Shown here one piece after another: positions 49,405 to 58,321 of a DNA stretch of 64,000 nucleotides. How positions within the stretch are numbered: position 1 is the first letter of the stretch; each line of letters starts with the position of its first letter. Source of the DNA: Burkholderia sp. SRS-46 (GTDB lineage: Bacteria > Pseudomonadota > Gammaproteobacteria > Burkholderiales > Burkholderiaceae). The notes beneath the pieces were generated by a model, which did not search any database, was not told the origin of the DNA, and saw only the letters and a program-made list of their open reading frames with translations. Location of the stretch: contig NZ_PTXL01000009.1 of assembly GCF_004343775.1 (NCBI RefSeq), forward strand, positions 186,001-250,000. The letters run 5' to 3'. The translations under genes were made by a program, and so were the position numbers.

Positions 49405-50057
49405 CGGCGCTCCGCGACGGGGGAGGCAAGGTCGTCGGCGTCGCCGGTGCCCTGCGCGGCGGCCCGGTCGGCAGCGAACGCGTCGGGCTCGCCACCCGCG
49501 AACGCCGCGTCGAACGCGGAGACGGCCGCGGCGTCGGCGCTTGCGCCTGCCTCGGGCGCCGCAAGCGGCGGCGCGATCGCGAAGCGCCGCACCGCATGGC
49601 CGTCCGCCACTTCATCGGCCTCGCGCTCGACGCGCGCGGCGCGCGCGTGCAGTGCCTTCTCGCCGGCCTTGTCGAGCTTGTCCTCGGCGGCCTTCGCCTT
49701 GCGCGCCGCGCGCTGCAGGTCGGCGAGTTCCGCTTCGTGGCCGCGATGCACGTCGGCGGCCGCGCGCACCGAATGGTTCGCGGTGCCGATATGCCAGTCG
49801 AACGTGCGCGTATCGGCCGCCGCGTTCTGCAGCGCCCGCGCTTCGCGCGCGTCATCGGCGAGCCGCGTCTGCACCGCCGCCTTCGCGGCGACGTGCTGCG
49901 CGAGCCGCGCGTTCGCGGCGTCGAGCGCGTGGCGGCTCTGCGCGGCGATGCCCTGCTGGCGCGCGGCCGCGACGCGCGCGAGCTGGCTGCGCATCTCCCG
50001 CACGCGCTTGAGCCGCGCGAGCGTCGCGAGCACCGCGCGATCGTCGACTTCAGACAT
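49398..50057 (-). CDS. sctO: T3SS ATPase stalk protein SctO-like
   Basis: 219 residues, almost entirely predicted helix: LARLKRVREMRSQLARVAAARQQGIAAQ near the start, then a long antiparallel coiled coil to about residue 150 and a disordered Ala/Asp-rich tail. Identity rests on position directly after sctN, size and coiled-coil form, as FliJ/YscO proteins have little sequence identity. It overlaps sctN by 8 bp. Confidence 0.8.
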   Translation of the reverse strand: MSEVDDRAVLATLARLKRVREMRSQLARVAAARQQGIAAQSRHALDAANARLAQHVAAKAAVQTRLADDAREARALQNAAADTRTFDWHIGTANHSVRAAADVHRGHEAELADLQRAARKAKAAEDKLDKAGEKALHARAARVEREADEVADGHAVRRFAIAPPLAAPEAGASADAAAVSAFDAAFAGGEPDAFAADRAAAQGTGDADDLASPVAERRC

Positions 50058-51438
50058 GGTCGTTCGCCAGCTTCGTCAGGCGCGCGAGCAGCGCGTCGAA
50101 GCGCACGTCCTCGTGCGACGCCTGCGCGCAGAACGCGGCGATCGCGTCGCGCGCGCGCAGCGCGAGATCGCCGAGCCGGTCGCTGCCTTCGCGATACTCG
50201 CCGATCTGCACCAGCAGCTCGATCTCCTGGTACTTCGCGATCAGCTCGCGCACGCGCGCGGCCGCCTGCTGGTGTGCACGGCTCGCGACGAGCGGCATCA
50301 CGCGCGACAGGCTCGCGAGCACGTCGATCGCCGGATAGCGGTTCGCGAGCGCGATCTTGCGCGACAGCACGATATGGCCGTCGAGGATCGAGCGCACCTC
50401 CTCGGCGACCGGGTCCGACTCTTCATCGCCTTCGACGAGCACCGTGTACAGCGCGGTGATCGACCCGCGCGCGCCCTGCCCCGCGCGTTCGAGCAGGCGC
50501 GGCAGCACCGCGAACGTCGACGGCGGGAAGCTGCGGCGCGTCGGCGGCTCGCCGCTCGCGAGGCCGACTTCGCGCTGCGCGCGCGCGAAGCGCGTCAGCG
50601 AATCGACGAGCAGCAGCACACGCTTGCCCGTGTCGCGAAAGTGCTCGGCGATCGCGGTGGCGACGAGCGCGGATTTCACACGCTCCATCGCGGGGCGGTC
50701 CGAGGTCGACACCACGACGATCGAACGCGCGCGCACCTCCGGCGACAGGCTGTGCTCGATGAATTCGCGCACCTCGCGGCCGCGCTCGCCCACCAGGGCG
50801 ATCACGTTGACGTCGGCCTGTGCGCCGCGCGCGATCATCCCGAGCAGCGTGCTCTTGCCGACGCCGGACGGCGCGAAGATGCCGACCCGCTGCCCGACGC
50901 CGAGTGTCATCAACCCGTCGATCACGCGCACGCCGGTTGGAAACGGCGTATCGATCATCTGCCGCGCGAGCGGGTTCGGCGGATCCTGCTGCGTCGACAC
51001 CCACGCGGTGCCGGCCACCGGCCCGCGGCCGTCGAGCGGCCGGCCGAGCCCGTCGAGCACGCGGCCGAACAGGCCGTCGCCAACCGGAAACACGTGTTCG
51101 CGGCCGGACGGCACGACGGTCGTCTCCGGCGACAGCCCGGCGACGTCGCCGAGCGGCGTGAGCAGCGTCGTCTGCCGCGAGAAACCGACCACTTCCGCGA
51201 GCAGCGTCGGCTGGTTCGGCGTGCGCAGCTCGCAGATCTCGCCGAGCCGCGCGCGGATGCCGGTCGCGTTGAGGATCTGCCCGACCGCGTGATTCACGCG
51301 GCCCTGCACCGACACCGGCGAGAAGAACGCGAGCCCCGCGTCGAGCTCGTCGACGAGGCGGCCGCGGTCGAACGGCGCGGCGTCGCCGTCGCCATCGTGG
51401 CCGGCCGGCGCGCCGGCTTCGTCGAGCGGCGCGCTCAT
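50050..51438 (-). CDS. sctN: T3SS ATPase SctN
   Basis: 462 residues. An F1-beta-like hexameric ATPase: Walker A GIFAPSGVGKSTLLGMIAR near residue 185, GERGREVREFIEH, Walker B RVLLLVDSLTRFARAQREVGLASGEPPTRRSFPPSTFA and EEVRSILDGHIVLSR. It energises unfolding and chaperone release. ATG 51438 overlaps sctL stop by 4 bp; an in-frame upstream ATG lies inside sctL and gives an unlikely Arg/Pro-rich lead. The N-terminus up to residue 30 is low-complexity. Confidence 0.96.
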   Translation of the reverse strand: MSAPLDEAGAPAGHDGDGDAAPFDRGRLVDELDAGLAFFSPVSVQGRVNHAVGQILNATGIRARLGEICELRTPNQPTLLAEVVGFSRQTTLLTPLGDVAGLSPETTVVPSGREHVFPVGDGLFGRVLDGLGRPLDGRGPVAGTAWVSTQQDPPNPLARQMIDTPFPTGVRVIDGLMTLGVGQRVGIFAPSGVGKSTLLGMIARGAQADVNVIALVGERGREVREFIEHSLSPEVRARSIVVVSTSDRPAMERVKSALVATAIAEHFRDTGKRVLLLVDSLTRFARAQREVGLASGEPPTRRSFPPSTFAVLPRLLERAGQGARGSITALYTVLVEGDEESDPVAEEVRSILDGHIVLSRKIALANRYPAIDVLASLSRVMPLVASRAHQQAAARVRELIAKYQEIELLVQIGEYREGSDRLGDLALRARDAIAAFCAQASHEDVRFDALLARLTKLANDHV

Positions 51439-52064
51439 CGCGCGGCGCCCTTCAGCGCGTCGCGGCGGATCGCCTGCCGCAGCGCGTCGATCTGCAGGTC
51501 GAGGCTCGCGTCGATGCGGCCCGATGGCGTCTCGACCGTGCACGCGTGCCGATCGAGCTGCGCATCCTCGACGATGCGGATCTTCTGCCGCGCCGACTGG
51601 CCCGAGAATGCCCCGCCGAGCGCGTCCTGCATCTCGGCCTGGCGGCCCGGCGCGACGCGCACCGTCAGAAACGGCTCGTCGCGCACGAGCGGCGCGATCC
51701 GCGCGAGCGCGGCTTCATACAGCCTCTGCGTGCTCGTCTCGCCGACGATCGCGCGCACCGCCTTCACGACGATCTCGGCCATCGCGTCCTTCATCGATTC
51801 CATCGTGCGCGCCGCCGCGAGCGACTGCGCATAGGCCTGCGCGGCCGCCTCGCGCTGCGCGCGGCGCATCCCCTCGTCGTAGCCGGCCGCGTGCCGCTGG
51901 TCGAATTCGCGCTGCGCGTCGGCGACGATGCGCGCCGCCTCCTCGTGCGCGGTCGCGATCACCGCGGACGCGTCGAGCAGCGCCGCGTATTCGCGCTCCT
52001 TGAGCACCTTGCGTTCCGACAGCAGTTGCAGGTTGTCGCTCGTGATCAGAAAAGCCAGTCCCAT
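51435..52064 (-). CDS. sctL: T3SS stator protein SctL
   Basis: 209 residues. The N-terminus GLAFLITSDNLQLLSERKVLKEREYAALLDA is like YscL/HrpE, followed by a helical segment (50-110) with EEAARIVADAQREFDQRHAAGYDEGMRRAQREAAAQAY and a C-terminal ATPase-binding domain (about 110-200). It links the ATPase SctN to SctQ and SctK. The gene overlaps sctK by 19 bp upstream and sctN by 4 bp downstream. Confidence 0.9.
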   Translation of the reverse strand: MGLAFLITSDNLQLLSERKVLKEREYAALLDASAVIATAHEEAARIVADAQREFDQRHAAGYDEGMRRAQREAAAQAYAQSLAAARTMESMKDAMAEIVVKAVRAIVGETSTQRLYEAALARIAPLVRDEPFLTVRVAPGRQAEMQDALGGAFSGQSARQKIRIVEDAQLDRHACTVETPSGRIDASLDLQIDALRQAIRRDALKGAAR

Positions 52065-52792
52065 GACGCAAGCCTCTCGGGAATCAGAAACAGGAACAGC
52101 AGTTCGCCGAACGGGTCGCGCTGCGCGCGGTTCAGCCAGTACGGCGCCTCGTCGTCGATCGCGCGGTTGAACTTCAGTCGCACGCGCCGCGCGACCGCGT
52201 CGCCCGACGCGCCGATGAAATCCGCGAGCAGCCGGCCGCCACGCGCGCGGATCACCGCGGGCAGCGCCGCCGGCTCGCCGCGCCACGGCTCGAGCGTCTC
52301 CGCGAGCGCGTCGAACGCCGGCGCGCGTTCGAGCGCGAGCTCGAGCGCATCGCCGCCGAACTTCGCGGCGACTTCCGCGCGGATCCGCCTGCCCGTCAAC
52401 GCATCGCGCAGCCATGCGCGATGCAGCAGCAGGCCCGCATACGACGCGAGCTGTTCGAGCGCCGCGCCGGGCAGCAGCGCGAGCCGCGCGCACGGGTTGG
52501 CGGCGTCGAAGTCGTGCTGATGCGCCACGCCATGCGCATCGAGCAGGTGGCGCGCGACGAGCTTCCGCCCGGCCGCGCCGAACGCGTCCGGCGAGCGGTA
52601 GCGCGCGGGCCAGTCGGCCGGCACGCGCGTCACGTGCAGGTAGCGGTCGGGCCGCAGGTTGAAATCGCACACGAGCCCGTAGAACGCGCCGCGCCGCGCG
52701 GCTGGCGGCGGCGCGAGCGGCTGCAGCCACGGCAGCCGCGCGGCGTCGGGCACCGCATCGCCCGCCGGACGTGGCGCGTGCGCAGCGCTCAT
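52046..52792 (-). CDS. sctK: T3SS accessory protein SctK
   Basis: 248 residues. FYGLVCDFNLRPDRYLHVTRVPADWPARYRS matches the YscK-type opening (FxLR-x4-YLHL-x-LP), followed by RLLLHRAWLRDALTGR-like helices and a C-terminal WLNRAQRDPFGELLFLFLIPERLASWDWLF. SctK connects the sorting platform to the basal body. Its overlap with both neighbours and size agree. Start ATG 52792 overlaps the sctJ stop by 4 bp. Confidence 0.85.
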   Translation of the reverse strand: MSAAHAPRPAGDAVPDAARLPWLQPLAPPPAARRGAFYGLVCDFNLRPDRYLHVTRVPADWPARYRSPDAFGAAGRKLVARHLLDAHGVAHQHDFDAANPCARLALLPGAALEQLASYAGLLLHRAWLRDALTGRRIRAEVAAKFGGDALELALERAPAFDALAETLEPWRGEPAALPAVIRARGGRLLADFIGASGDAVARRVRLKFNRAIDDEAPYWLNRAQRDPFGELLFLFLIPERLASWDWLF

Positions 52793-53688
52793 GCGCCGTC
52801 GCGCGCGCCATCCGGCGCGCGCCGCGCACCGCCGCCGCCGGCCCCGCCGGCCCCGCCGGTTCCGCCGGCCGGCGCATGCGCGCCGCGCACCGCGCCGAGC
52901 AGGCCCGCGAGCCGCGCGCCGAACATCCCGCGCCGCGCGGCTGACAGCGCGATCACCGCGCAGGTCAGCAGGATCAGCGCGAGCACGAGCCAGCCGAGCG
53001 GCGAACGCAGCCGCACGATGTCGGACAGCACGCTGCCGATCCCGTCGACCCGCGCCGCGCGTTCGGCGGCCGGCTGCAGGAACAGCGACACGTTGTCGTA
53101 CTGCAGCCCCTCGATGCTGTGCGCGACCAGATCCTTGACCATCGGCGCCATCGCGCGCAGGTCGATGCCGGGCCGGTAGCGGATGTAGACCGCGGCCGAC
53201 GACGGCCGGATCTTGTCCGCGAGCGGATCGTTCTCGGGTATCACGACCTGCACCCGCGCGACCACCACGCCCTCGATGTCCTGCAGCGTGCGCGACAGGT
53301 CCTGCGACACGCCGTACAGGTAGCGCACCCGCTCCTCGGCCGGCGTCGACACGAGCCCCTGCTTCTGGAACAGCTCGCCGAGGCTCGCATAGCTTGGCTT
53401 CGGCAGCCCGTTCGCGCGCAGCACGCCGAGCGCCGCGTGCAGGTCGCCGTCCGAGACGCTCACCTGCCACGCGTTGCGGTCCGACGCGTCGCGCGCGTCG
53501 TTGTCCTTCGCCGCGCTGATGCCCGCGTCGCCGAGCACCGCGATCATCTGGTTCGCATCCACCTCCGTGAGGCCCGAGTACAGCTCCTTCTGGCAGCCGG
53601 CGAGCAGCACGAGCATGCCCGCGAGCAGCGCGCGCGCCGCCCGGCTGCGCCACGCGGCAGCGCGCGGCGTCGAATCGATCGTCGTCAT
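52789..53688 (-). CDS. sctJ: T3SS inner-membrane ring lipoprotein SctJ
   Basis: 299 residues. Signal peptide with lipobox LLAGC near residue 37, then a YscJ/PrgK ring domain: KELYSGLTEVDANQMIAVLGDAGI, PKPSYASLGELFQKQGLVSTPAEERVRYLYGVSQDLSRTLQDIEGVVVARVQVVIPENDPLADKIRPSSAAVYIRYRPG. A membrane helix near 240-260 is followed by a Gly/Ala-rich tail. All conserved positions are present. Confidence 0.95.
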   Translation of the reverse strand: MTTIDSTPRAAAWRSRAARALLAGMLVLLAGCQKELYSGLTEVDANQMIAVLGDAGISAAKDNDARDASDRNAWQVSVSDGDLHAALGVLRANGLPKPSYASLGELFQKQGLVSTPAEERVRYLYGVSQDLSRTLQDIEGVVVARVQVVIPENDPLADKIRPSSAAVYIRYRPGIDLRAMAPMVKDLVAHSIEGLQYDNVSLFLQPAAERAARVDGIGSVLSDIVRLRSPLGWLVLALILLTCAVIALSAARRGMFGARLAGLLGAVRGAHAPAGGTGGAGGAGGGGARRAPDGARDGA

Positions 53689-53741
53689 CGTTTGTCCGCG
53701 TTCCCGGCGCGCGCCGCCCTGCGGCCCCGCGCCCCTGTGCG

Positions 53742-54230
53742 TCACTCCTGCGTCTTCAGCACGGTGTGCGTGAAGCCGTTCGCCGCCTGTGCGACCGACA
53801 GGCTCAACTGGTATTCGGAGATCGTGGTGGTCGCCGTCCACTGGAAATCCATCGCCTTCACCATTGTCATCAGCGGGTCGCCGCGGTTGTCCGCCATCGA
53901 TGTCAGCATCTCGGTGCGATGCTTGTCGATGTTCGCGTAGCGCGCGTCGAGGTCGTTGCCGTACGTGCGCAAACGCTCGACGAGCGACGACGCGTTCGCC
54001 TGCGCGGGCGTCATCCGCACCGCCGGCGCGGCCTCGCGCAACCCGTCGGGCGGCACGCGCCCGGCGGCCGGCGGCGCCGTCGACGCGGATGCGTGCGATG
54101 CCGGCGCCCCCGGCTGCATCAGCGCGTCGAACTGCCGGACCTGCGCCGGATCGGACGCCGCGCCCGCCTGCTGCTGCACGCCGCTCGCGAGCGCGGCCGC
54201 GCCCGGCGCGCCTACGCCTGTCACTGACAT
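53742..54230 (-). CDS. sctI: T3SS inner-rod protein SctI
   Basis: 162 residues. The first 80 are Ala/Pro/Gly-rich and disordered. The C-terminal 80 (RLRTYGNDLDARYANIDKHRTEMLTSMADNRGDPLMTMVKAMDFQWTATTTISEYQLSLSVAQAANGFTHTVLKTQE) have the SctI rod pattern of two helices with a hydrophobic C-terminus. ATG 54230 has GGAGGACAG upstream. It lies between sctJ and the small protein. An alternative name is HrpB-type rod protein; the position before sctJ supports SctI. Confidence 0.85.
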   Translation of the reverse strand: MSVTGVGAPGAAALASGVQQQAGAASDPAQVRQFDALMQPGAPASHASASTAPPAAGRVPPDGLREAAPAVRMTPAQANASSLVERLRTYGNDLDARYANIDKHRTEMLTSMADNRGDPLMTMVKAMDFQWTATTTISEYQLSLSVAQAANGFTHTVLKTQE

Positions 54231-54330
54231 GATCTGTCCTCCTTGCTGCGGGTCGTATCCATCCGGGCCCATCCCGCCGACCGGGCCGCAACCGGCCGCG
54301 CCGCGCGCGCGGCGCGGCCGGCGGCCGGCG

Positions 54331-54540
54331 TCATGCGCGGCCGGCGGAACTCAGGTGTTGCGCAACCTGGGCGTTCGCCGTCCCCTCCTGCGCGGTCACC
54401 GCGTTGCTGGTTTCGAACGTCGCCGTCGACTGCTGCACCTGGAAGTTGATCTTCGTCAGCTCCAGTTGCGTCTTGGTCAGGTCGTCCGCCTGCTTCTGGA
54501 CATCGCCCGTATTCGTCACACCGCCTGTCGAGCCACCCAT
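54331..54540 (-). CDS. Small helical T3SS protein, candidate needle subunit
   Basis: 69 residues, N-terminal Gly/Ser-rich then one long amphipathic helix (KQADDLTKTQLELTKINFQVQQSTATFETSNAVTAQEG) and a short tail. The size and helical form suit a needle (SctF) subunit or its cochaperone, and the place between sctD and sctI is where such genes occur. It lacks the typical hydrophobic C-terminus of SctF needles, so the identity is open. ATG 54540 follows AAAGGAGCGAAGC. Confidence 0.6.
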   Translation of the reverse strand: MGGSTGGVTNTGDVQKQADDLTKTQLELTKINFQVQQSTATFETSNAVTAQEGTANAQVAQHLSSAGRA

Positions 54541-54682
54541 GCTTCGCTCCTTTACGTAAGGTTTCCATCCACGCCGGCGGTCGCCCCATGCTCCCGTCGG
54601 CCACGTGAGCCGCCGCCCGCAGGCGACGTCTCGCGTCCGTCGCGCCCCGCGCATCGCGCGCGGCGCATGCCTCCTTGCGGCC

Positions 54683-56014
54683 CTAGTGCGCCGCCCCGCT
54701 TTCCGCCGCCGGCGCGCCCGGCAGCACCGGCCCCGGCACCGGCTGCGTGACGCCGGCCGCCGCGCCGCTCGCGAGCGGCGGCACGGGCGGCGCCGGCGCG
54801 CGTTCGGGCTCGGCCGCCGGCACGCCGCCGAGCGGCATCGTGATCCGCTGGCCGTTGCGCTCGAACACCACTTCGTCCGCGCCGATCGACACGACGGTCG
54901 GCCCGTCCTTCAGCTTCGCGCCCTCGAAGTAGCGGTTGCCGTCGACCGTCTCGATGTAGCGCTGGTCGCCGTCGCCGGCGAACACGGTCGTGATTTCCGG
55001 TATCCCGGCCGAGCCGCCGAGCGTGGCCGTCACGCGCGGCGCGGCGGCCTCGGCGTCGCGCACGTGATCGACGACTTCCAGCGCCGGGCGCGCATCCTTC
55101 ATGTAGTTGCGGATCCGCGGCTCGATCTGCGCGCGCGCGGCCGTGCCGGTCAGCTCGATGCGGCCACGGCCGAGATACGACACCACCAGCGCCGTGTCGC
55201 TGAAATAGGTCTGCGCGGTCGCGACGAGGTCGCTCACCACGTAGAGGTTGCCGAGCGCCGCGTTGTCGACGCCCCCGACGATCTGCGCGACGCGCTCGCG
55301 CGCGGCCGCGTCGCTCACGTAGCCGGACACGATCACGCCGTCGTCGCGCGGCGTCACCGCCAGCTCCGGATACGCATGCAGCCGCTGCTGCAGCCGGTGC
55401 GTGCGCGCGAGCACCGATTCGTGCTGCCACGGCAGCCGGCCCGACCACGCGACGAGCCCGTAGCCGAGCGCGCCGAGCAGCACACCGAGCCACAGCGCGG
55501 CCACCGCGATCACGAGCCGCCGGCTGCCGAGCCGGCGCAGCCCGCCCGTGAGCCAGCCGAGCCAGGCCGCTTCGCGCGCGGCCTCGGGCGCGTCGCGCTC
55601 GTCCGGCACCGCGACGCTCGCCTGCGCGTGCCGCGCGATGCCGAGCCGGATCGAGCCGACCGTCACGACGTCCTGCGGCGTCAGCGAACGGCGGCTCGCG
55701 CCGAGCGGCGCGTCGTTGAACAGCACCGGCGCGCCGGCGTCGCCGCCGTGGTTCTGCACCGTCACCGCGAGCGCGCCGACCTGCAGGCAGATCTGCTTCG
55801 CGCCGATCTCGCGGTCGGGCAGGATCACCTCGCAATCGGCCGACGTGCCGATCCAGTTCGCGCCGCGCGCGAGCGACATCGTGCGGCCGTACATCGGCCC
55901 GCTCAGGAAGCACAGGTTCCACGGCGACGCGGGCGCGGCCACGCCGCCGCCCGTGCCGCTCGTGCCGCCTGCCGGCGCGCCGTCGCCGTGCGGTTCAACG
56001 ATGCTCGTCGACAT
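54683..56014 (-). CDS. sctD: T3SS inner-membrane ring protein SctD
   Basis: 443 residues. N-terminal FHA-like domain (about 30-120: LCFLSGPMYGRTMSLARGANWIGTSADCEVILPD), a membrane helix near 165-185 (AVAALWLGVLLGALGYGLV), then BON-like periplasmic ring domains (LAVTPRDDGVIVSGYVSDAAARERVAQIVGGVDN). The C-terminus, about 80 residues, is Pro/Ala-rich. It overlaps sctC by 20 bp. SctD builds the inner ring with SctJ and binds SctC. Confidence 0.9.
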   Translation of the reverse strand: MSTSIVEPHGDGAPAGGTSGTGGGVAAPASPWNLCFLSGPMYGRTMSLARGANWIGTSADCEVILPDREIGAKQICLQVGALAVTVQNHGGDAGAPVLFNDAPLGASRRSLTPQDVVTVGSIRLGIARHAQASVAVPDERDAPEAAREAAWLGWLTGGLRRLGSRRLVIAVAALWLGVLLGALGYGLVAWSGRLPWQHESVLARTHRLQQRLHAYPELAVTPRDDGVIVSGYVSDAAARERVAQIVGGVDNAALGNLYVVSDLVATAQTYFSDTALVVSYLGRGRIELTGTAARAQIEPRIRNYMKDARPALEVVDHVRDAEAAAPRVTATLGGSAGIPEITTVFAGDGDQRYIETVDGNRYFEGAKLKDGPTVVSIGADEVVFERNGQRITMPLGGVPAAEPERAPAPPVPPLASGAAAGVTQPVPGPVLPGAPAAESGAAH

Positions 56015-58043
56015 GGGTGGACGCTCCTGCGGTGGTCGCCGCCGCGGGCTGCGCCGCCGCATCCTTCGGCGGCGGCAGCGCGGGCGGGCCGAACTTCGTG
56101 CCGGGCAGCGGCTTCGGCGTCAGCGGCACCGCGACGTCGTTGTCGGGCGGCCGGTACATCGACAGCCCTTCCGGGTTCGCGGGCGTGCCGGCCCCCGGGT
56201 TCACCGGCGCGCCGTCCGGCGCGTACATCGACGCGGCCGTCACCACGCGCGGCGTCAGCAGGTAGAAGCGCTCCATGTGGTTGCCCGACTTGTCGGTATA
56301 CTTGAACAGGTTGCCGATCAGCGGGATGTCCGACAGCCACGGCACGCCGCTCTTGTTCAGGCGCACCTCGTCGTCGTTGAAGCCCGCGATCAGCAGGCTC
56401 TTGCCTTCGTCGATCATCGTCTTCGTGACGATGTTGCGCTGCTGGATCACCGGCACGTTCGACACCGACGCGCCCGGCACGATGTTGCCGTCCTGGATGT
56501 CGATCGACATCATCACGCTCTGCGGGTTGCCGGCGGCGGCCGCGGCGCGCGCGGCCTCGTCGACGATCATCGGCGTGACCTTGATGCTGGTGCCGGTCGT
56601 CACGCTGTACAGCGACGCATCCTGGTAGCCCTGCACCTGCACGTAGAACTGCGTGAGGTTCTCGAGGATCGCCTCGGTGTTGTCGAGCGCGAGCACCTTC
56701 GGCTTCGAATGCAGCTGCGCCTGCCCCTTCTGCGCGAGCGCGTTCACGCGCGTCAGCAGGTAATTGCGCAGCGAGCCGCCGATCGACGCGGTCAGCGCGA
56801 TGCCGGTGGGCATGAACGCGCCGGTCTGGCCGGTCTCGCTCGTGCCGACGCCGAACGTCAGCGGCGGGTTGCCCGCGCCGTTGAACTGCGTGTTGCCGTT
56901 CAGCGCGCTCGCGCCGTTGCCGATCTGCACGTCGCCGTGCTTGGTGTGGAGGCGCCAGTCGATGCCGAGGCTGTCGAGCGAATCCTCGTTGATGTCGATG
57001 ATCGTCACGTTGATCTCGACGATGCGCGGTCGCTCGTCGAGCTGGCTGATCAGCGACTGGTAGCGGTACATGTTCTCCGGCAGGTCGCGCACGATCACCG
57101 CGTTGATCGCCGGATCGGCGACGATCTGCGGCAGCGTGTCGCCGCCGCCTGCGCTCTGGAACGGCGAGAACGCGGAGGATCCGTCGCTGCCGCCGCCGTA
57201 GCCGTAGCCGCCCGCACGCGGGCCGCCGGAGATGTCCGGGAAATCGAGGCGCGGCACCGCGATCGTCAGCCCCGAGCCGAGCTTCACCTGGCGCGCGGCC
57301 TGGCCGAGCGGCGCGCTCGCCGGCGTGAAGCCCGCGCCGCTGCCGCTCTTGCCGAACAGCCGGCGCAGGATCGTCGCGACGCCCGGCACCGTGACCTCCT
57401 TGCCCGAGCGGTTGATCGTGAAATCCGACGCCCAGCCGTACTTGAGCCGGAACGCGCGGATGTCCGCATGCTGGCCGTTCGCGGCCGGATCGCCGACCGT
57501 GCCGATCGCCTGCCGCACGAGCTCGACGTAGCGGCGCGGCCCCGACACGTACACGCTGTTCGCGCGGTCGTTGATCACGAGCGTGAAGCGCTTGTCGGCG
57601 ATCTGCATCGCCTGCAGCGCACGGCCGACCTCGCCGGCCGCGTTCGGCGGAATCGGGATCATCTGCGTCTGCGACTGGTCGGCCGGATCGACGTACAGGA
57701 ACGACCCGTCGTAATACCAGGTGAGCCCGTAGGTCGAGCAGATCGTGTCGAGCGTCTGCTGCGGCGTGCCGGAGAAGCGGCCGCTGATCGCGCCGTCGAC
57801 CTTCGGATCGACGACCGCCGTCACGCCCTGCGACGACGCCAGCTCGCGGATGAAATCGGCAATCTTCTTGCCGTTCGCGACGATCGTGAACGGCTTGTTG
57901 CGCCAGCGCAGATCCGCGGCGCGCGCGGGCTGCGCGAGCGTCATGCACAGCGACGCGGACAGCAGCGCCGTCGCGCACAGCGCGAACGCGGCCCTTTGCA
58001 GGTTGCGGGGTTGGAACCAGACCGAGGCAACGCGTCGGCGCAT
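55995..58043 (-). CDS. sctC: T3SS outer-membrane secretin SctC
   Basis: 682 residues. A signal peptide ends near residue 42 (PARAAD). The N0 and N1-N3 ring domains follow (about 60-320, with FIRELASSQGVTAVVDPKVDGAISGRFSG), then the secretin core (350-590) with VEINVTIIDINEDSLDSLGIDW, KPKVLALDNTEAIL and the terminal TGTSIKVTPMI / GVPWLSDIPLIGNLF. A Pro-rich tail of about 80 residues completes it. It starts at ATG 58043, which overlaps the sctS stop by one base (ATGA). Confidence 0.95.
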   Translation of the reverse strand: MRRRVASVWFQPRNLQRAAFALCATALLSASLCMTLAQPARAADLRWRNKPFTIVANGKKIADFIRELASSQGVTAVVDPKVDGAISGRFSGTPQQTLDTICSTYGLTWYYDGSFLYVDPADQSQTQMIPIPPNAAGEVGRALQAMQIADKRFTLVINDRANSVYVSGPRRYVELVRQAIGTVGDPAANGQHADIRAFRLKYGWASDFTINRSGKEVTVPGVATILRRLFGKSGSGAGFTPASAPLGQAARQVKLGSGLTIAVPRLDFPDISGGPRAGGYGYGGGSDGSSAFSPFQSAGGGDTLPQIVADPAINAVIVRDLPENMYRYQSLISQLDERPRIVEINVTIIDINEDSLDSLGIDWRLHTKHGDVQIGNGASALNGNTQFNGAGNPPLTFGVGTSETGQTGAFMPTGIALTASIGGSLRNYLLTRVNALAQKGQAQLHSKPKVLALDNTEAILENLTQFYVQVQGYQDASLYSVTTGTSIKVTPMIVDEAARAAAAAGNPQSVMMSIDIQDGNIVPGASVSNVPVIQQRNIVTKTMIDEGKSLLIAGFNDDEVRLNKSGVPWLSDIPLIGNLFKYTDKSGNHMERFYLLTPRVVTAASMYAPDGAPVNPGAGTPANPEGLSMYRPPDNDVAVPLTPKPLPGTKFGPPALPPPKDAAAQPAAATTAGASTHVDEHR

Positions 58044-58321
58044 CAAAACACTCCTGTGGAAGAAACGAACATGCGCTCCAGCGCCTGCTGCGCGAAGCGC
58101 AGCACTTCGCCGCCGAGCCAGCCGGACAGCAACACGAGCGCGACCATCACGGCGATCAGCCGCACCGCAATGCCGATGTTGGCGTCCTGCACCTGCGTGA
58201 CCGCCTGCAGGATCGCCACCACGAGGCCGGTGACCGTCGCGATCGCGACGATCGGCAGCGACAGCAACAGCACCAGCATCAGCGCCTGACGGGTGAGATC
58301 GAGAATCGTCGAGCTGGTCAT
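58043..58321 (-). CDS. sctS: T3SS export-gate protein SctS
   Basis: 92 residues with two membrane helices (about 15-40 and 47-70), matching the normal SctS/FliQ length. ILDLTRQALMLVLLLSLPIVAIATVTGLVVAILQAVTQVQDANIGIAVRLIAVMVAL is the family pattern. Usually next to sctR, here separated from it by 26 kb. It overlaps sctV by 4 bp. Confidence 0.95.
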   Translation of the reverse strand: MTSSTILDLTRQALMLVLLLSLPIVAIATVTGLVVAILQAVTQVQDANIGIAVRLIAVMVALVLLSGWLGGEVLRFAQQALERMFVSSTGVF

